From NCBI GenBank assembly GCA_037903355.1, contig JBAJFE010000038.1:62001-126000 (forward strand): DNA of 64,000 nucleotides, written 5' to 3'. A program made the translations under genes and the position numbers. The notes beneath the pieces are model-generated. The model searched no databases and was not told the DNA's origin. It saw nothing but the letters and a program-made list of their open reading frames with translations. Below, one piece after another: positions 1 to 13,884 of this stretch; within the stretch, counting starts at the first letter, position 1, and every line of letters starts with the position of its first letter. This stretch comes from Trichuris trichiura (Eukaryota; Nematoda; Enoplea; Trichinellida; Trichuridae).

Positions 1-1296
1 CAAAAGCATATTTCATAACTTCACCATTCCTGCGATGCTGAAAGGCCTCTGCTAGCCTCAGTCAACTCTCAGTTTGATCGTTACCGTCTTATTAAGTACA
101 AGAGGACCCCGACTTAGACGCATTTCGTTCAAATGTCGTTCCATACCAAGTCGAAACGCCTAATCGCTGCAGAGATGGCGGCTTGCGATTGGTAGTTTCC
201 CTAGTGGTCTCTGTTGGTCGCATGTTGGTTCAATGCTGCTACTGATATACGCTTAGGTTTAAGGCTTACGCTAAAATGAAGTTGAACTACACGGTATTGA
301 ACCGATTTCAGCATAGGTGTTGCGAGACGTCCGCAAGAGAAACGAGTTTACTGAAGATCAGCGCAACGAATACTGAGCGAAGTTTTGTTCGGCTGCGCCA
401 GCCGCCTTTTTTTTCATTCTCGTAGTGCTCTCGGGTGTGAGCAAATGTTTCCCTACTTTATCTGCAACATTTGATATGCAGGCTAATTCGCAGCTGTGCG
501 GTAAAGCATCAATGATACATAAATTACTGTACCTGATATGGAAAACCAACGCAGCCGAGGGGTACGGCTCAGTAGGTGATTTGGCCCAATAGGAAAAGAG
601 AACTTTTACCGTGGGAGGCTTTGGCGGCGAAATGGATACGACGAACTGTAACGAACTCATACTGAGGATTAGAACAGCTTGAATGTGAAATATTCATGCA
701 GCCTATCTTAACAAAATTAAGCTCATAAATTAGCTCACAGTTGAAAGAAATCACGTCGTACAAGCCTACTTTGTTGTCCAGCAATTCTGTTCGGGATTTA
801 ATAACATAGAACACTGCATGTGGCAACTATTAATGTACACACATAAGCGAGAGTTCACCCATCCATTCGACATACTCAACTGATATTTGCAAGAAGAGGG
901 TAATGCTATAGGAACAAGCGGGTGAAGTTCTTTCCCTGCTTGACTCAACAATAGCTGAAAGAGGGCACTCCTGTGATGACTTATAGCGTACCAGGAGTAG
1001 GGTGCATTGCGAAGAGATCAAATTTTGTTTCTTTACTCTTCTTTATTCCTCTGTACATTTCTTTGTAACTAGCAAAAGGATCTGAGTCTGGTGATCAGCT
1101 TTTGCAAATCTCCCGCAATAGCTATCTCCTATATATACTTGCACATAAGTAACAAAATAGAGATTTCGAAACAAATGTGTTCCGCTAGCCCTGTATGAAT
1201 TTTTCTGATCTTTCCAACGGCTGTTTTCTCTGTACTTTAACGGCACAAATGATCTGTGAATTCAAATACGCATTTATTTAAAACGAAGGACCCAAC

Positions 1297-1408
<112 letters not shown>

Positions 1409-2025
1409 GCTGTACTTGTTACTATTTAATCTAAAAACGTGAAAAGATTTGGCTACATATTCCTAAATCCGAAATTCCGATGGCTTTGAATGTGCTGTCG
1501 ACGTATGAGTGCTCATTGCTGCAAGCAAACTGACCAGCTCGCCATGTGAAATGAGTAAGTAAACATGCTTGCTCTTTGCTTGCGCATTCCGCGCAGCATG
1601 AAAAACGTGATATGAGTAGTACTGCACAAGTGTTACAGTTTCTCTGAAGTGTCCAATGTTTGTTTCCTAATTAGTTGATGCCTGTGTACAATGTTATTCT
1701 TTCAGCTAACGAAATTCTTTGCGCAAGCAAGGTCAGGCGTGGTGAATCTCGCATAACTGTGATAACTTTTGCGCTATAACAGTAACTGCCGGGTAACCAT
1801 TTACAATTGACATGTATGTAGACTGCCGCGCTGTTTCTCATATTTTTCTGTTTTAATTTTCATGCTGCCCCTCAGTCACGGTCTTTCGCTATCGTGGATG
1901 CCAGTAATTAAACTGTACAAATGTCAAACCTGGGAATGCTTGAGCAAATTGTTAGGAAAAGTGTAGGACAATTTTTCGTATTTTCTGGGACTGCTCATGC
2001 TCCGCAACGTTAAGAAGCTTTCAGC

Positions 2026-2196
2026 AATAATAAAATGGAATCATGGTTTTGGCCCGTTTCTTTGTAAAGAAATCTTTTCAGCGCTTCTGGTTCTCAGCGG
2101 AAACGGTCATTAGCGAAAAGCTGATTACCGCTGAGAACCGAAAAAAAAAATTTTTATAATAGAAACAAGCCAAAACCGTAATTCTGCTTTATTATG
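2026..2196. repeat. Imperfect foldback element
   Basis: Two arms of about 75 bp face each other. The outer part of the left arm reads TCATGGTTTTGGC and its complement recurs near 2165-2185. The inner part GGTTCTCAGCGG recurs inverted as CCGCTGAGAACC. The inner motif is a diverged member of the dispersed module seen at 22.2, 36.4, 44.6, 56.7 and 61.1 kb. Probably a decayed MITE-like element with no coding capacity. Confidence 0.7.
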
Positions 2197-4143
2197 AATA
2201 CGACGTCCGTGCAAAGGCAAACTATATTCACAAGCTTTCAACAATATTTTGTGAGTACCAAAATTAAATCAAAAGCCAAGTTCTCAGAACCATGTGCCTG
2301 TGAATGATTGAGCAGACAGACCGAAAGCAGACTTTAAAATAATTTTAACCCTAGTAGACGATGTTACAAATGATAGGCTATTTCCATAAAACAGTTCAAA
2401 AAAATTTGCCTACTTTTTTCCAAACTTGGCCCCCTTCGGAATTACTAACCTAGAGGGTGTAAATCCTTGTTAGCTATCTATTGGTTATGCATCAAATTAG
2501 TTACGAGTTATTGAGGACAACTGAGATGACGTAGGAGACTTTTATTTTTTAATGATAAAAGCCAGGTTGCTACAGTTATGGGCAGGTTTTAAAACGAGCA
2601 AGAACAAGCTGAGAAAAAACTTCACTTACATTCTGCACAACCGATTGGCAAAAACAAACCTAAGATTTTCACTGCATTTACTGTAACAGTTCTAAGCTTT
2701 GCTTATGACTTTTCATAGTTCTGTCCTAATCTGCTTTGTCACCTGAGTTGAAGGGGAAAAACTGTGGAATGCTTTCACTCAGTTATCATTTTACATAAAG
2801 AAAAATGAGTGGACCGAGTTGTAGTGATTCTAATAAAAGTTAAATAATGATAAATGATGCTTGCTATTGTGCCTGACGTCATGAAAAACTGCTGTGTGAG
2901 CTTGAAGGTTGGTTACTCAGCAGAAATAGTACTTCTAGATAACCAGAAACTGCCTGACTTATAGTTTAGCTGAATGGAAGCCGATTAAGAGCAAAGCATC
3001 AGTCAAGCACTTCAACGCGATTAACAGATTGAAAAGGTTGAATGACTAGTTCAGCGGTTCCTGGCTTTCGTAGAGCAGTAAAGCTATAATGGGCTCTCTA
3101 CGACTTCTTCTTTCTAATGTATAAGATTGTAATGCAACTGTTATAACTAGATAAAGCAAATAATGAAAGGTATTTTTTTATGATTTTGAGTACATAAAGC
3201 AATCATTAAAAGACTGCACTCACTAGGGCAATTAAACCTATCGTTTGTCCACCTCACAGGCTATTAATAGCTTTGCTTAGCGAGAGCCTATTCAATTAAA
3301 CAATCTAAGCAGGAAGTAAAACACACACTGCCATAAATTTACTCATTTCACACCGTGTTCTAGGCTACAGCAATGAATAATGGGGTAACAGGATTTGCAC
3401 AGATAGCTTTTAAGCTCACAATGCATGCTCATGTCAACGCTCTTGACCAAAGCATTAGAAATGGGCAGGTCTGACGAGTTTCCACGAAGATTAATGAGCC
3501 ACTGAGCTTCTAATGAGCTAAGACTGGCAGAACTTCTTGCTCATTTAACGATGGAGTTTATTTGTTGATGTTTGCAGATAAGAAAAAACAAAGTCATTGC
3601 ATAATGCAAACTGTGATGAAAGAGTGCATGCAATAACGTATCACTTCAATCGCCAAAATAGATAATGATACCTTCAGGCCATTCATTCGATTTATCGTTT
3701 GAATTTCACCCACAGAACGACTTGGGCACGGCCTTGGCTAATTTCCAGCAGAACTGATCTGCAGATGGTCCCAATTAGACGAGGATGCCGCGCCTAGGTG
3801 TGAACCGCCATCGTTGTTAGCCACCTGAAGAGTTTGCCTTACGGTGTTTCGTTGTCAACGTAAGAGGGCGCCCTAATCGTAAGAACCACGCTGCAACTGG
3901 TCGGCTGGAGAACACATCGACCAATGACTTTAGTTGAACGCGATCAGTTCCAATTTTGGAAGAAAGCACCGATGGCGCATGCTTAGCAGGCACCGAATAA
4001 TTTGTTTTCTCGCGCCAACCGGCTTGTCGGATATGAAGTGCTGACGAGGGTCCGCTAACGCAGTTTGCTGGTTCAACCGGCTTTAGTTTTGTTTATTCAC
4101 CGTGAAATTGGCTACTTGAAACATTTTTCAAGCTTTGCCCTTG

Positions 4144-5859
4144 ATGAAGAAGATGTTGACTTGTGGAAGAGACGACGCCCAGCTGACCCGACCAGTGGCT
4201 GCTGACGAACCACCGACTTTCATTCAAGTACCTTTGGAACAGTCACCTCAATCAGCTAGCAGGAGGAGGAAGAAAGCGCAGAGATTGCTGAAGTCAGACA
4301 GAGAAGCTGACGACAGGGTTAAACAGTTGAAAAATTCCGGTATCGACGAGCAGCGGTTAGCCGTCCAAGTGCGACAAGATGATGACAGCGTTAGCACTCA
4401 TCCGAAAGGAACCACTTGCTTTTTCGTCAAGGATATACTTCAGCTGCCCAGCCGACGGCGGTTGTTGGTGAAGGATTTCTGCGCATTGAAGCAGCGCCTA
4501 GTGACGGCGGCCACCTTGATGTACCATCAGCAGCACCAACAACAGCAAGTTCAACAAGTTCACTATCGCCAGCTCCAACAAACACCCACTCATCCGATTC
4601 ATCCAGCGCTGGTAGACCTTTTCTCGACTGCGCCACCCACAATCACCAGAGATGAGAGCCCTGTTCCACCATGCAGGGTGGGCACTTTAGTCAATCATAC
4701 TCCTCAAGTGGCTGTCGCTGACAATGGCCCCTCCCTTTCTCTTGAGTGTCACCCACCGAGGAACATGACCACTCTACGCCCTCAAGCATTCCAGTATCAA
4801 GGAGCCAGTGGGATTTCCTTCCGTTTGCACCAGCCTTCAACTGCCACCTTTGAGGACTGCCAAAATGCGGCTGCCCCATCATCATGGTTCCCATCTGGCT
4901 TGGCTGGCACAGTACATTACGCGGGACCCCCTTTCCCCAATTCTTGTAGTGGTTCAGATCCGTACTATTCCTCCTTAGGGATGATTGATCCCTGTTCTGC
5001 GACACCATGTATGCAGGCTCAAAACAGGACGTCTGGATGCGTATCACCGGCTCTAGCAAATGATATCCTACGCACGATGTCCAGGAAGCTGGATAATCAG
5101 AAAGGTGCAAGGACTTCAGCTGAAAATGCTAGCTCAGTCGAAGAAAGCAGTGAAGAAACAGAAAGCCACCATCATCATTTCCAATCTGACTCTGAAGATG
5201 ATAAAACGATGCTGCAAAGAGCTTCTCCCACTGCGAGGGCTGGAACCTCTAAAGACAATGTGGAACATTCTGTTAATGGAAAGGTGGCCATTGGTAAGCG
5301 CCGAAAACGGCGTATTCTTTTTTCGAAGTCACAGACATTTGAACTGGAGCGCCGATTCCGTCAGCAGAAGTACCTTTCAGCCCCTGAGCGTGAAGAATTA
5401 GCCAGCCGACTTCGCTTAACTCCTACGCAAGTGAAAATCTGGTTCCAAAACCACAGGTAACAAACTGCTCGTCATTCTAAGGGTTCAAGTCTTTTTCTTA
5501 GGTATAAGACAAAGAAGGCAACCCACGACAAGACCAGTTCAGCAGCTATAGGGGGCTCATTAATGGCTAGTCGTAGGATGCCCATACCATTATTGCTGCA
5601 TGATCCTAGACCTTGTGGAGGAATGCAGAGGTCTGCTGAAAGTCATAACTGTGTATCCAACCCGGTGTCTATGGTTCCGCCAGCCCATTTCAGTGGGTTA
5701 CCTGTTGATGCAGCCTCCCCTGGAGCAGTAGGTCTCTTCAACGGTGTTGGGCCATTTGTTACGGCTGCCCAGGCTGGAGTTCACCAACACCATCAAGCGC
5801 AGCAAGTGGTCGGTTCAATGATACGACCATCCTACTATTTGCAAAATGCGTGGTGGTGA
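4144..5859 (+). CDS. ceh-22: NK-2 class homeobox transcription factor
   Basis: Two exons (4144-5456, 5502-5859; 45-bp intron) encode 556 aa. Near residues 90-101 lies a TN/eh1-like repression motif (FFVKDIL). Q/H-rich and acidic stretches follow (HHHHF, DSEDD). The homeodomain is at about 384-443, with KIWFQNHR directly followed by the NK-2 diagnostic Tyr54 (YKTKK). Exon 2 carries an NK2-specific domain ([12 protein letters not shown]) and ends in a tinman-type tail (QNAWW). This set of domains makes it a nuclear sequence-specific regulator. QNHRY with YKTKK points to the vnd/Nkx2-2/CEH-22 group rather than Nkx2-5; in C. elegans CEH-22 drives pharyngeal muscle genes. The start is the first ATG after an in-frame stop at 4117. 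The intron splits homeodomain codon 53, and read-through would hit TAA at once. The family call is firm; exact orthology is inferred. Confidence 0.93.
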
Positions 5860-6030
5860 GCATGTGCTTACTGTAATGAATGAGTTGAACACGTCAGTTT
5901 CAAAACCTATCAGCCGACTGGTTGCACAAGGAGAGGAGAAATCGATTTACTAACAGACGGTGCTACATGTATTTGCTGGGCTCCAGTAGGCTAGCGACGC
6001 AGTTGGCGTTTTGATTGTTTCCTTTGAAGA

Positions 6031-6036
6031 AATAAA
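6031..6036 (+). terminator. AATAAA poly(A) signal of the NK-2 gene
   Basis: A canonical AATAAA lies 172 nt after the stop codon, the first such hexamer downstream. Cleavage would be expected 10-25 nt later. Confidence 0.6.
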
Positions 6037-9000
6037 ATTTCACTTATCTGATCATGGGTCGTTGATCCGATGCCTCAGCGGTTCAATATGATCAAGCAAC
6101 GGCCTGCTTCAGTGGTAGCCTTGTTTGCTCTTGACAGCTCAATTTCCCCATTAAAACTGACCATGTACAGAAGCTTCAGGTTGTTCGATTAGCTTATGTC
6201 TCATTCTGAATGCTCCTTATGACCTCAGGGAAAAGAGTCCTGATACATTGGTCAAAGGTAAACACTTGCTGCATTATTTATGCTAACCGTCAGTAAAGGT
6301 TTGAGTAACGTCTTCAATTTGTAAAGAAAGCTTATGTAGCCTTACAAGCGATTCATAAGTTTACGAGTTAATTGGCAGCACCTGGATATCTTGAACGTGT
6401 AGGCCCAGATGTAAGGCACCTTTTCAGTTCTATTAATGTAACTGTAGCAACTGGCAGAAGTTAACTAGTGGTGGTACCATTTTAGAGAATTAGCGCTTAC
6501 TAGGGCAAATCAGGTCTTTCAGGTAGAGCGCCACCTGTAACTTGAGGAACTAGTGAAAAGTGAACAGCCAGGGACATTCAGGGATGATCAATCACCATCA
6601 CCTGGACTAGAACTAATTGACTGTCAATGCCAAGCGGAGCCCTGCTGTCTGACCAGCACCAGTAGCCTCGCCTGCTAAGTGGGACAAGAGTGAGAAGGGA
6701 CAAAGCATGGAGTTTTAACCGTCCTGGTAAGGCACCCTGCCGATTGTGTAAGGGAAGCGCGTAAGAGATAAACTAATATATTACTCCGCCGCCTGAGGAA
6801 TTTAGGTCATCTCTTCTACCACGAAGTTCCAGCAGCGAATATGGCGCTCTTGCGGGAGTGGCCCTCGTGTCAGTGCCTTCTGTCGACCGTGAGAAACAGG
6901 CACCAGCCGCCCACGGAATCCAAGAGAGCTCAGCATTACCAGATGGGCATAATCTGTCCTTTGCCAGAAGACCAGTTTTCTCCCAAACTGACAGGAAAGG
7001 CACAGTTGCGTTGAGGTGACGGAATGATTGATTAACAATCATTGCTTCTGTCATCATAGACTGCGACAAACAGAAAACATGGCCGGTTATCGAAGACTTC
7101 ATTAGCAGCACCCTTTTGCCGCAAGGATATGACCATTGGTATATATACAGTAAGCTGATGAAATTTCTAGAACCACCAAAGCACTTAGTGTGTTTGTCAA
7201 ACATCAATGTCCACGGCAGAGGAATTGCAGGTGCTTTAGGCCTTAATGACCTATGACGGGAAGTTCAAATGTCTCGAAGAAAAGCTGTGCGCTGACGCTT
7301 TTGGCATCGGCGCACTCATTACTAAGTGGTGCCTGTACGTCTGCCGTGTTCACTCTCACGAGTACCATGTTGACCGCCGTGGATCAGCTTATGGACACAG
7401 AGCACAGCCGGCCTTTAAAGGTTAGCAGGCGGATTATGGGAGAACGGTCACGACTGTCTGTCTGCCATGCAGATGGACACAGGTGCACAACCGGACGGCT
7501 AACTGCTGCCTATTTTGTTTGCACGTTGGGAAAGAACCCTCAGCAGGCAAGATGAGAGTACGCGAAGCGCTAACGGCAATATTTAACTCTGGATATCAGC
7601 AGTACTTATGAGACTTAGCATTTTTACAAGCCAAATAATGGATTTCATACAGTATGCTGTTGTAACCAGCGGTAGCCGTTGTGATTGTTGAAATTGCATC
7701 GGATCGAACTCTTCACCCTTACTTGTCGGTGGGCATCCTAATGAGGACCACTTGATAAGTTGATTGCGCGAAGCATGTTTACGTTGGCTGCGTGAACAAC
7801 CGCCAGCGGGGCATTAAGTTTTATGTGCTTTTTACCACGTGTCAGCAGCTTGATACCAGTGGTGTTCTAAAAGACCTCGCTTGGCGAGATGGCATAAACA
7901 GGCCATCACAACCTTGAATATGCTCGGTTCAAAGTGACGACTTCTTTTGAAACAGCGGGTGGCAACGTTGTTCCTTGAAATCAAAATGCTTTAAGGAAAA
8001 TTTCAAGGGCAGAAAATCGGTAGCGCTTGATAACAGAATAAATGACAACCACTGCTTAGCCATAAGGTCTCTTGAGAGCTGAGCCACCATTATGCCGCTT
8101 TTGTTAATAATAAAGTCAAGAGACATGCTGGATGAGTAAAGAAAGAAAGAATACATGCATTAGCACAGTTAAATCAAGAAGAAAGTACTGCTGCTCAGTC
8201 AGCGAGCTGAATATCATCAGCCTATCAGACTTACGAATTTAGAAAAATGAAGTCGTGGGCAAATTTATAAGGTACAGTAAAAGTTCGAAAGATGGGGAGT
8301 AGTAAAATTATCAAAAAAGAGTTTAGTTAGTGCCGGTCTGATAAGCACGTCATTCTACTAATGCATTACAAATTTACAGAAACAGATATTAACACCAATA
8401 AACTTAGAATCAGTAAAAGATACGCGCTGAAATGAAAAGATGAAAATATAAACAGACAACCATCGTCGCTGACGGCAGGAGAAAGTTAGTCGTGAAAACT
8501 GTGAACGTGTAAGCTTGTTTTAAATTTTCCTTAATAACGTTTCATCCATCCATTGGTAGGGCATTTGCTTTAGTTATTTCAGAAAGCAACAACGGGCAAG
8601 ACAGAAAGCCGTAAGGAAACACCATAATGAAAAGATGAAAATATATATATTGCTTCTCAAAATAATAAGTACATATTTATATAATCCATTTAGCTTTGCA
8701 TTCCTTATTTTTGAAATGCAGCCAAGAAATAACGTGGCTGTCGTTTTTGCACTTTAAGAAAACGTACGAACGGCAATATTATCTATTTCTTTGATCGCTG
8801 TCTGTGAGTACGCATCTGAATAAGCTCTGAAAATTTATTACAGCTGAAATGGCTTATTGCACACAAAACACACAAAGATTTGTGCACAGAAATAAGCACA
8901 CACGCAGAAGTACAAGCATGAACGCAAAAAACAAATGTACGCGGGAATCATTAACTACACTTTGTAAAAGCTTATTTAAAATTGCGGGACAGAACTTTTA

Positions 9001-12000
9001 TAATGTGGCAAGCAAAGATGGAGTCTACTATGCGCGCAGCCAGTATGACGTCTGGACAGTTCGTCCAGACCAGACCATCTTCAGTCGGTTTCTACTTCAT
9101 ATTTCTCTTGTTACAGAAAAAGAAGCGAAGTATTTGCGGTACTGGGAAGGGGGGAATGCATTCTTTCATGCTGTTTTGTCAAAGATAATGCAAATGGACT
9201 ATACTTCGAAGTGCTGCAGGCGTTTTCCATTGTTATGTACGCGGAAATATAAGTTTTCCTGCTTATTCGGATGAACAGCGTACTGTACTGGATTTATAAA
9301 ACCGTAACTTATAGCCAAAAGCACGTACGCCTGCGCGGAGAGCAACGCTGTAGACGCTATCAGCATAGAGGATTATCATACGTCTGCTACCCAGAGATGA
9401 GGATCTGATCCCTATCTTCAAACCAAGCTCATACTAGAGGAAATACGCGCCGTTGAAGTATGTTTGGTTTCTTGCTGAGTAACTTTTACATACATTGCAG
9501 AAAGCCAGCAATTAATGCAACTCTTTCAGTTCTGATATTCGCCGAACTGTTCCGCATAGAACAATGAGAAAAGAACAGACAATTGTCTTAAGACGCATGA
9601 ATAAAAGGGAGATTTCAGGGGTCAACAGACCCTGGAAAGCGAAAAAGCACGGGATAGTTGTTCTGATCCAAGGACAGAAGGGCAGTGTCAAGAGGCCAAT
9701 GGAATTTGGAATACAAAAACAGCAGGCTTCTGATGTTTAACCAGAGTACAATGATGCCAAAAAGGGGAACCGACTCAGATGTGACAGGAAATCATGGTCA
9801 AGTCAGCAGGGTAACGTAGCCTAACCAATTGTGAATCAGACAGTTCACCATGACAAAACAGTGGCGGTGAAAAATCTGTTGAAAAATTTTGCTATCACAC
9901 CTTTTCTTCCGACCTAGTTTCTCCTATTTTTTATCTTAAAAGTTAGTTCTGCAGCTTTGAAAAATTTTTCCACCCCGTCTTCAGACTAAGTGCCTCAAAA
10001 AAGAAGGAAAAGAGTTCCTTTTTATGGGTGCACTGACGGGCTGTGTTAAACTGGAAACAAAATTTATTAGTTCGTAGCGTTGTTCGTTCTTCACTTTTCA
10101 AAATTCGTTGAGATAGACTTGTAACCGTGTAGCACCTGGCTTTACATATGTATGTTACAGGAAATGTATAAAATACACACTATTTTACGCATTTCCTAGG
10201 CATTATACGCAATGCCTAATGGCAAATCAACAAAGTATTAAATCATGTCTTTTCACCTATGTCCCAGGAAGTCAGTCTACAGCGGCGTCACCTAATGGAC
10301 AAAACGGGTTTCGTTACTTTGCCTACTATATTCTTCTTATATTTCGGCTGGGGCGGAACAAGATAGCTGGCAATGACGTGAAAAACTTGGGTTGCCTCGT
10401 AACTTTTATAAGAACAGTGCAGACACTGACACGCTACGTCAGAGCTTTCTTTGTATGGATTCTTAATTTTCCACAGCTATTCACTGTGTAGTCTGCTGCT
10501 GCTGCAGCAGCAGCTCAGTGAATCATTGATAAAGAAACATATAACGCGACTAGCTTGTTACCCTCTAGCAATGAGGAATCGTAACATGCTAGCAGTCTCC
10601 CTTGCCTTAACAAAGAAGGTAGACAGTGTCATAAAAAAGGGGTGAAAATTCAGGATAACTCTATCAGAAATATTATTTTCGACTCTCACATTTATAAATG
10701 CCTTTAGGAACCGCTTTTCCTTTTTACGCAAGCTTCGATCACGTAATATTTGAGCGTGCGGCTGGAAGCAGAACGCGGCTATGGTGGTCCAGCTGTAATT
10801 TTAAGGTGCAAAAGGTATTGTAAAAAGAATGCCCTAAAAAATTTAAGATCTGAGTGCAACTCGACTCAGCTTTCAGGCACTTATAGAACAGTTTGTCTAC
10901 TGCATGCTGGGACTAGGTTATTACGTGGATCTGAAGCAAAAATTATGATTATTCAAAACTGAAATTAAATAATAAAAACCATTAGGCTGTGGCATGATCT
11001 TGAAAACTGAATGCTGCCTAATGCGTCCGAAGGTTTTCATGATGGAATTTCCGTACGGTCTTTCTTGCCCATTCTTGGTTTCTGAAACAACCGGAGAAAA
11101 CGCCCAACTAACAGATGGATGAGCAGTTATTACGAAAAAATTAGAACAATGTTATACGTTCGGAACTTCTGGGACCAACGTTATCCCGTCTTCAGCGACA
11201 TAACCACCATCGCTAAACAGGAATCTATTTACTCCTTCAAGTTTCAGCGAATATTTTGTTTATCAAAACCTTGGGAATACAAAATCTAAATTTATGTCGA
11301 CACCAGACTTCCTCGCCCGAGCAGCGTATTGTCCCAGCATGCCAAAAAAAACGTCTTCGAGAATAAAAGGCGCCACTTCAACCTACTCCACGCTGGAAAC
11401 TTTTCATTTTCAATAAGGGAAACATCACTTGCCACGACTCTTGATACGGTATTATGATTCACAAGTCCCATTTCAAGGCCAGCGAGTTGGCCAATGCGAA
11501 CAGAGCCTGTGCCATAGTCTCCACGTTGGCATAATCACAGCGAAAGAAGATTGCTATGTTTTGTGTCTGTTTAAAATGATCTGCGACTTTTAATTATGAA
11601 TGAAAACAGCTTGAGAAAAACCATAATACGTTCAGAATTTTAAAATATTCTTCCTGACACTGTAGTGAGCCAAGTAGAGAAAAAATCAAACTCTTTGTAT
11701 AAAGTACAGCCCACTTCCTGCCTTCTTGGTCTCAGTTATTAACAGTTGAGAACTCCTGAAAATACCAGGCGAAGAATCGTTGGTCTCAATATCAGTGAAG
11801 TATTGACTATTTGCGGCTAAGAATGGTGCGGAAATACAACTGAATTCCTGAACGTGGAGTCGCATGACTCGAAATGTGGCTGAGTCTGCGTACTGTGATG
11901 AAAGCTAACATTCTTCTGCTCTGCTCTACGGGCAAGACGCAGATTATTCTTCCGCCACATATAGTTGTGGTATTTTCGCTAGGTCTCCGTTAACCAATTA

Positions 12001-12460
12001 GCAGCCACTTCAGTCATCAGATGGACGGTGCTTGTACTGCTGATTGTGTATTCAAGTAAACACTATTTTGCTCAATAATGACATTAAAGGGAAAGACTAA
12101 TCATGATAATTGTTCGAATATGCTAGAAGAAACATGTAGCAACCAGCAATAAAAACCCTTTTCCCCTTCTTTCTTCTTCCTGCAGTGATTTTTCAAGTGA
12201 CTATATTTGCAACAGAAACGATGATACGATATCTAGAGATAAAACAGCATGGCCACGCGGTGTGACCCGTGCTTACAAACGCCTTTCGCACGAGAGTAAA
12301 ATATTTCGCTATGCCGATTGAACAGTGAGCACTTACAAACAACTCAGACCATCTAATTGCTATTACCGAAGATAGTTTCAGTACACCATGACATTACTTA
12401 GTACGCCTGCCAGAAAAACCGTGTTATGCAATGACAAATCATGATATTACAAATAGTCTT

Positions 12461-12600
12461 CGTATAACGCGAGTATGGTTCCTGAAAAATTCGGGAAAAT
12501 CTCGCGCCATATGAAATTACCTCATAAGAAACGCCTAACGCAAAGGAAAATAACGATTTGGGGCAAAGTGAAAGAATGGCTGTTCATTTGCAAACAACGG
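12461..12600. repeat. Dispersed short foldback repeat, copy 1
   Basis: Begins CGTATAACGCGAG and about 40 nt on has the inverted counterpart CTCGCGCCATATG. The sequence after it (AATAACGATTTGGGG, CAAAGTGAAAGAA) matches that following a second copy at 62.4 kb (AATACGATTTGG, CAAAGCGTCAGAA). The relationship therefore extends over roughly 130 nt, a small dispersed repeat rather than a chance hairpin. Confidence 0.6.
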
Positions 12601-12740
12601 TGGAGAAGGGTCTTAAATAAACCGCATTAAAAAAGGAATTTCACTATGTACAATATTTGAAAACAAATGACTTTTTAACGCTGTTCTTGAGCTTCATGTG
12701 CGTGTTTTTGTTACGGAAGGGTACACAAAGCGTTTATGTT

Positions 12741-12894
12741 CACTTACCAATAAACGGTCTTTTGAAGCTTTCAGAGCTTTTCATGCTCCGTTGTCAACGA
12801 TTACAATAACGGCTGCTATCTCCGTTATTGTTACTGCTGACAACAGAGAATGAAAAAGCTCTAAAAACTTCAAAAAACCGTTTATTGGTAAGTG
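12741..12894. repeat. 154-bp palindromic MITE-like element
   Basis: Terminal inverted repeats CACTTACCAATAAACGGT and ACCGTTTATTGGTAAGTG are exact complements over 18 nt. Complementarity continues inward through AGCTTTCAGAGCTTTTCAT and GTTGTCA...TGACAAC almost to the centre. The whole element can fold into one hairpin. There is no coding capacity and no clear target-site duplication. It fits a foldback MITE or an intergenic hairpin; which family supplied the transposase is not visible. Confidence 0.8.
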
Positions 12895-13884
12895 CCCCTA
12901 GACGAGGCCCGTGCTGACGGCAGCAACAAGAGGTCGCTGACCCCAGATGGCCTTAACTTAGGACGACTCCATAAGACGGCCTGACTGTGATCTGCTCCTG
13001 TTAGAGTGCCGTGCTTGGTTTGCAGAAGTTCACCCTGCCTGAGCTCTCTGCCCCTATTCGTCAATGTCCCCTTGGACTCTTGTTCCCTTACAGGTCCCTG
13101 CCTCTCCTCAGTAATTCAGCTTAATAAGGAGCAAAGACTCTCTACGTAAATGGCTGAAGTAGTGGTGGTGCTAGCTTGGGTCGTCGATTTGGTCGCATTT
13201 CTCTGTCATACTACTATCATTTTTTTGTATCATCCATACGAAGTTAACCAGATTATTCTTTCAATAAAGGACCTATATTATCTGTCGTATATCGTCGCAA
13301 AGAGCTCTGCTGCAACAGAAATGCTGAGGAAAAGTTGCAATTACTGACCGAACCACTGAGAACGTGTCAACAAAGAGGTAAACGTGAAAGCTGAGGAGAG
13401 CAGACTCAGTCTTTAGAAAAACAGGTCCTACTATGAGTAAATTATATCGCAAAACTTTATGAACCCATTATTAAATGCTATGCATTTATCCTATAAAAGC
13501 AGTATATGTTAACGCTCACTGCTATTTGCGTTATTTTCAAAACCAAAATCCGTCCTTACAGTGAGCGGCCTGCACGTGGAATCAGCACTTCTAATCTGCT
13601 ATGCCACAACTGTGCAGACATTTTAGGTAGGCAAACTGGTTAAACAGGGCCAAATTTAAATACTTTTAACCAAAGATTTACGAAGGCGTAATTCATTCAG
13701 AGTAAAAATACTCAAATTATAGATATCTCGTAGCTGCTGCTTTTAAGGAAAGCAAGCCAAACGTGTGTTCTATTAAAAGATTCTTTTTAATCAGAAAAAC
13801 TTTCAGGTTTTTTATGATTTCTCGTTCTTGAAATGGCATAGCAAGCACCAAGAGCGCCGCAGACAAAAAAGATTCGCGTAATGA

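Noticed and set aside
358..1246. Five overlapping minus-strand frames of 61-100 aa
   Set aside because: No motifs, no consistent splice sites, overlapping frames and composition of spacer DNA.
6773..7555. Frames of 144 aa (-) and 100 aa (+) in a somewhat GC-rich patch
   Set aside because: No recognisable domain, no introns joining them to others and no similarity to transposases I know; chance frames or old mobile DNA.
8849..9274. 141-aa frame on the + strand
   Set aside because: Length is compatible with chance; no domain, promoter or poly(A) context.
10499..10520. CTGCTGCTGCTGCAGCAGCA palindrome
   Set aside because: Short trinucleotide palindrome without wider structure or gene context.
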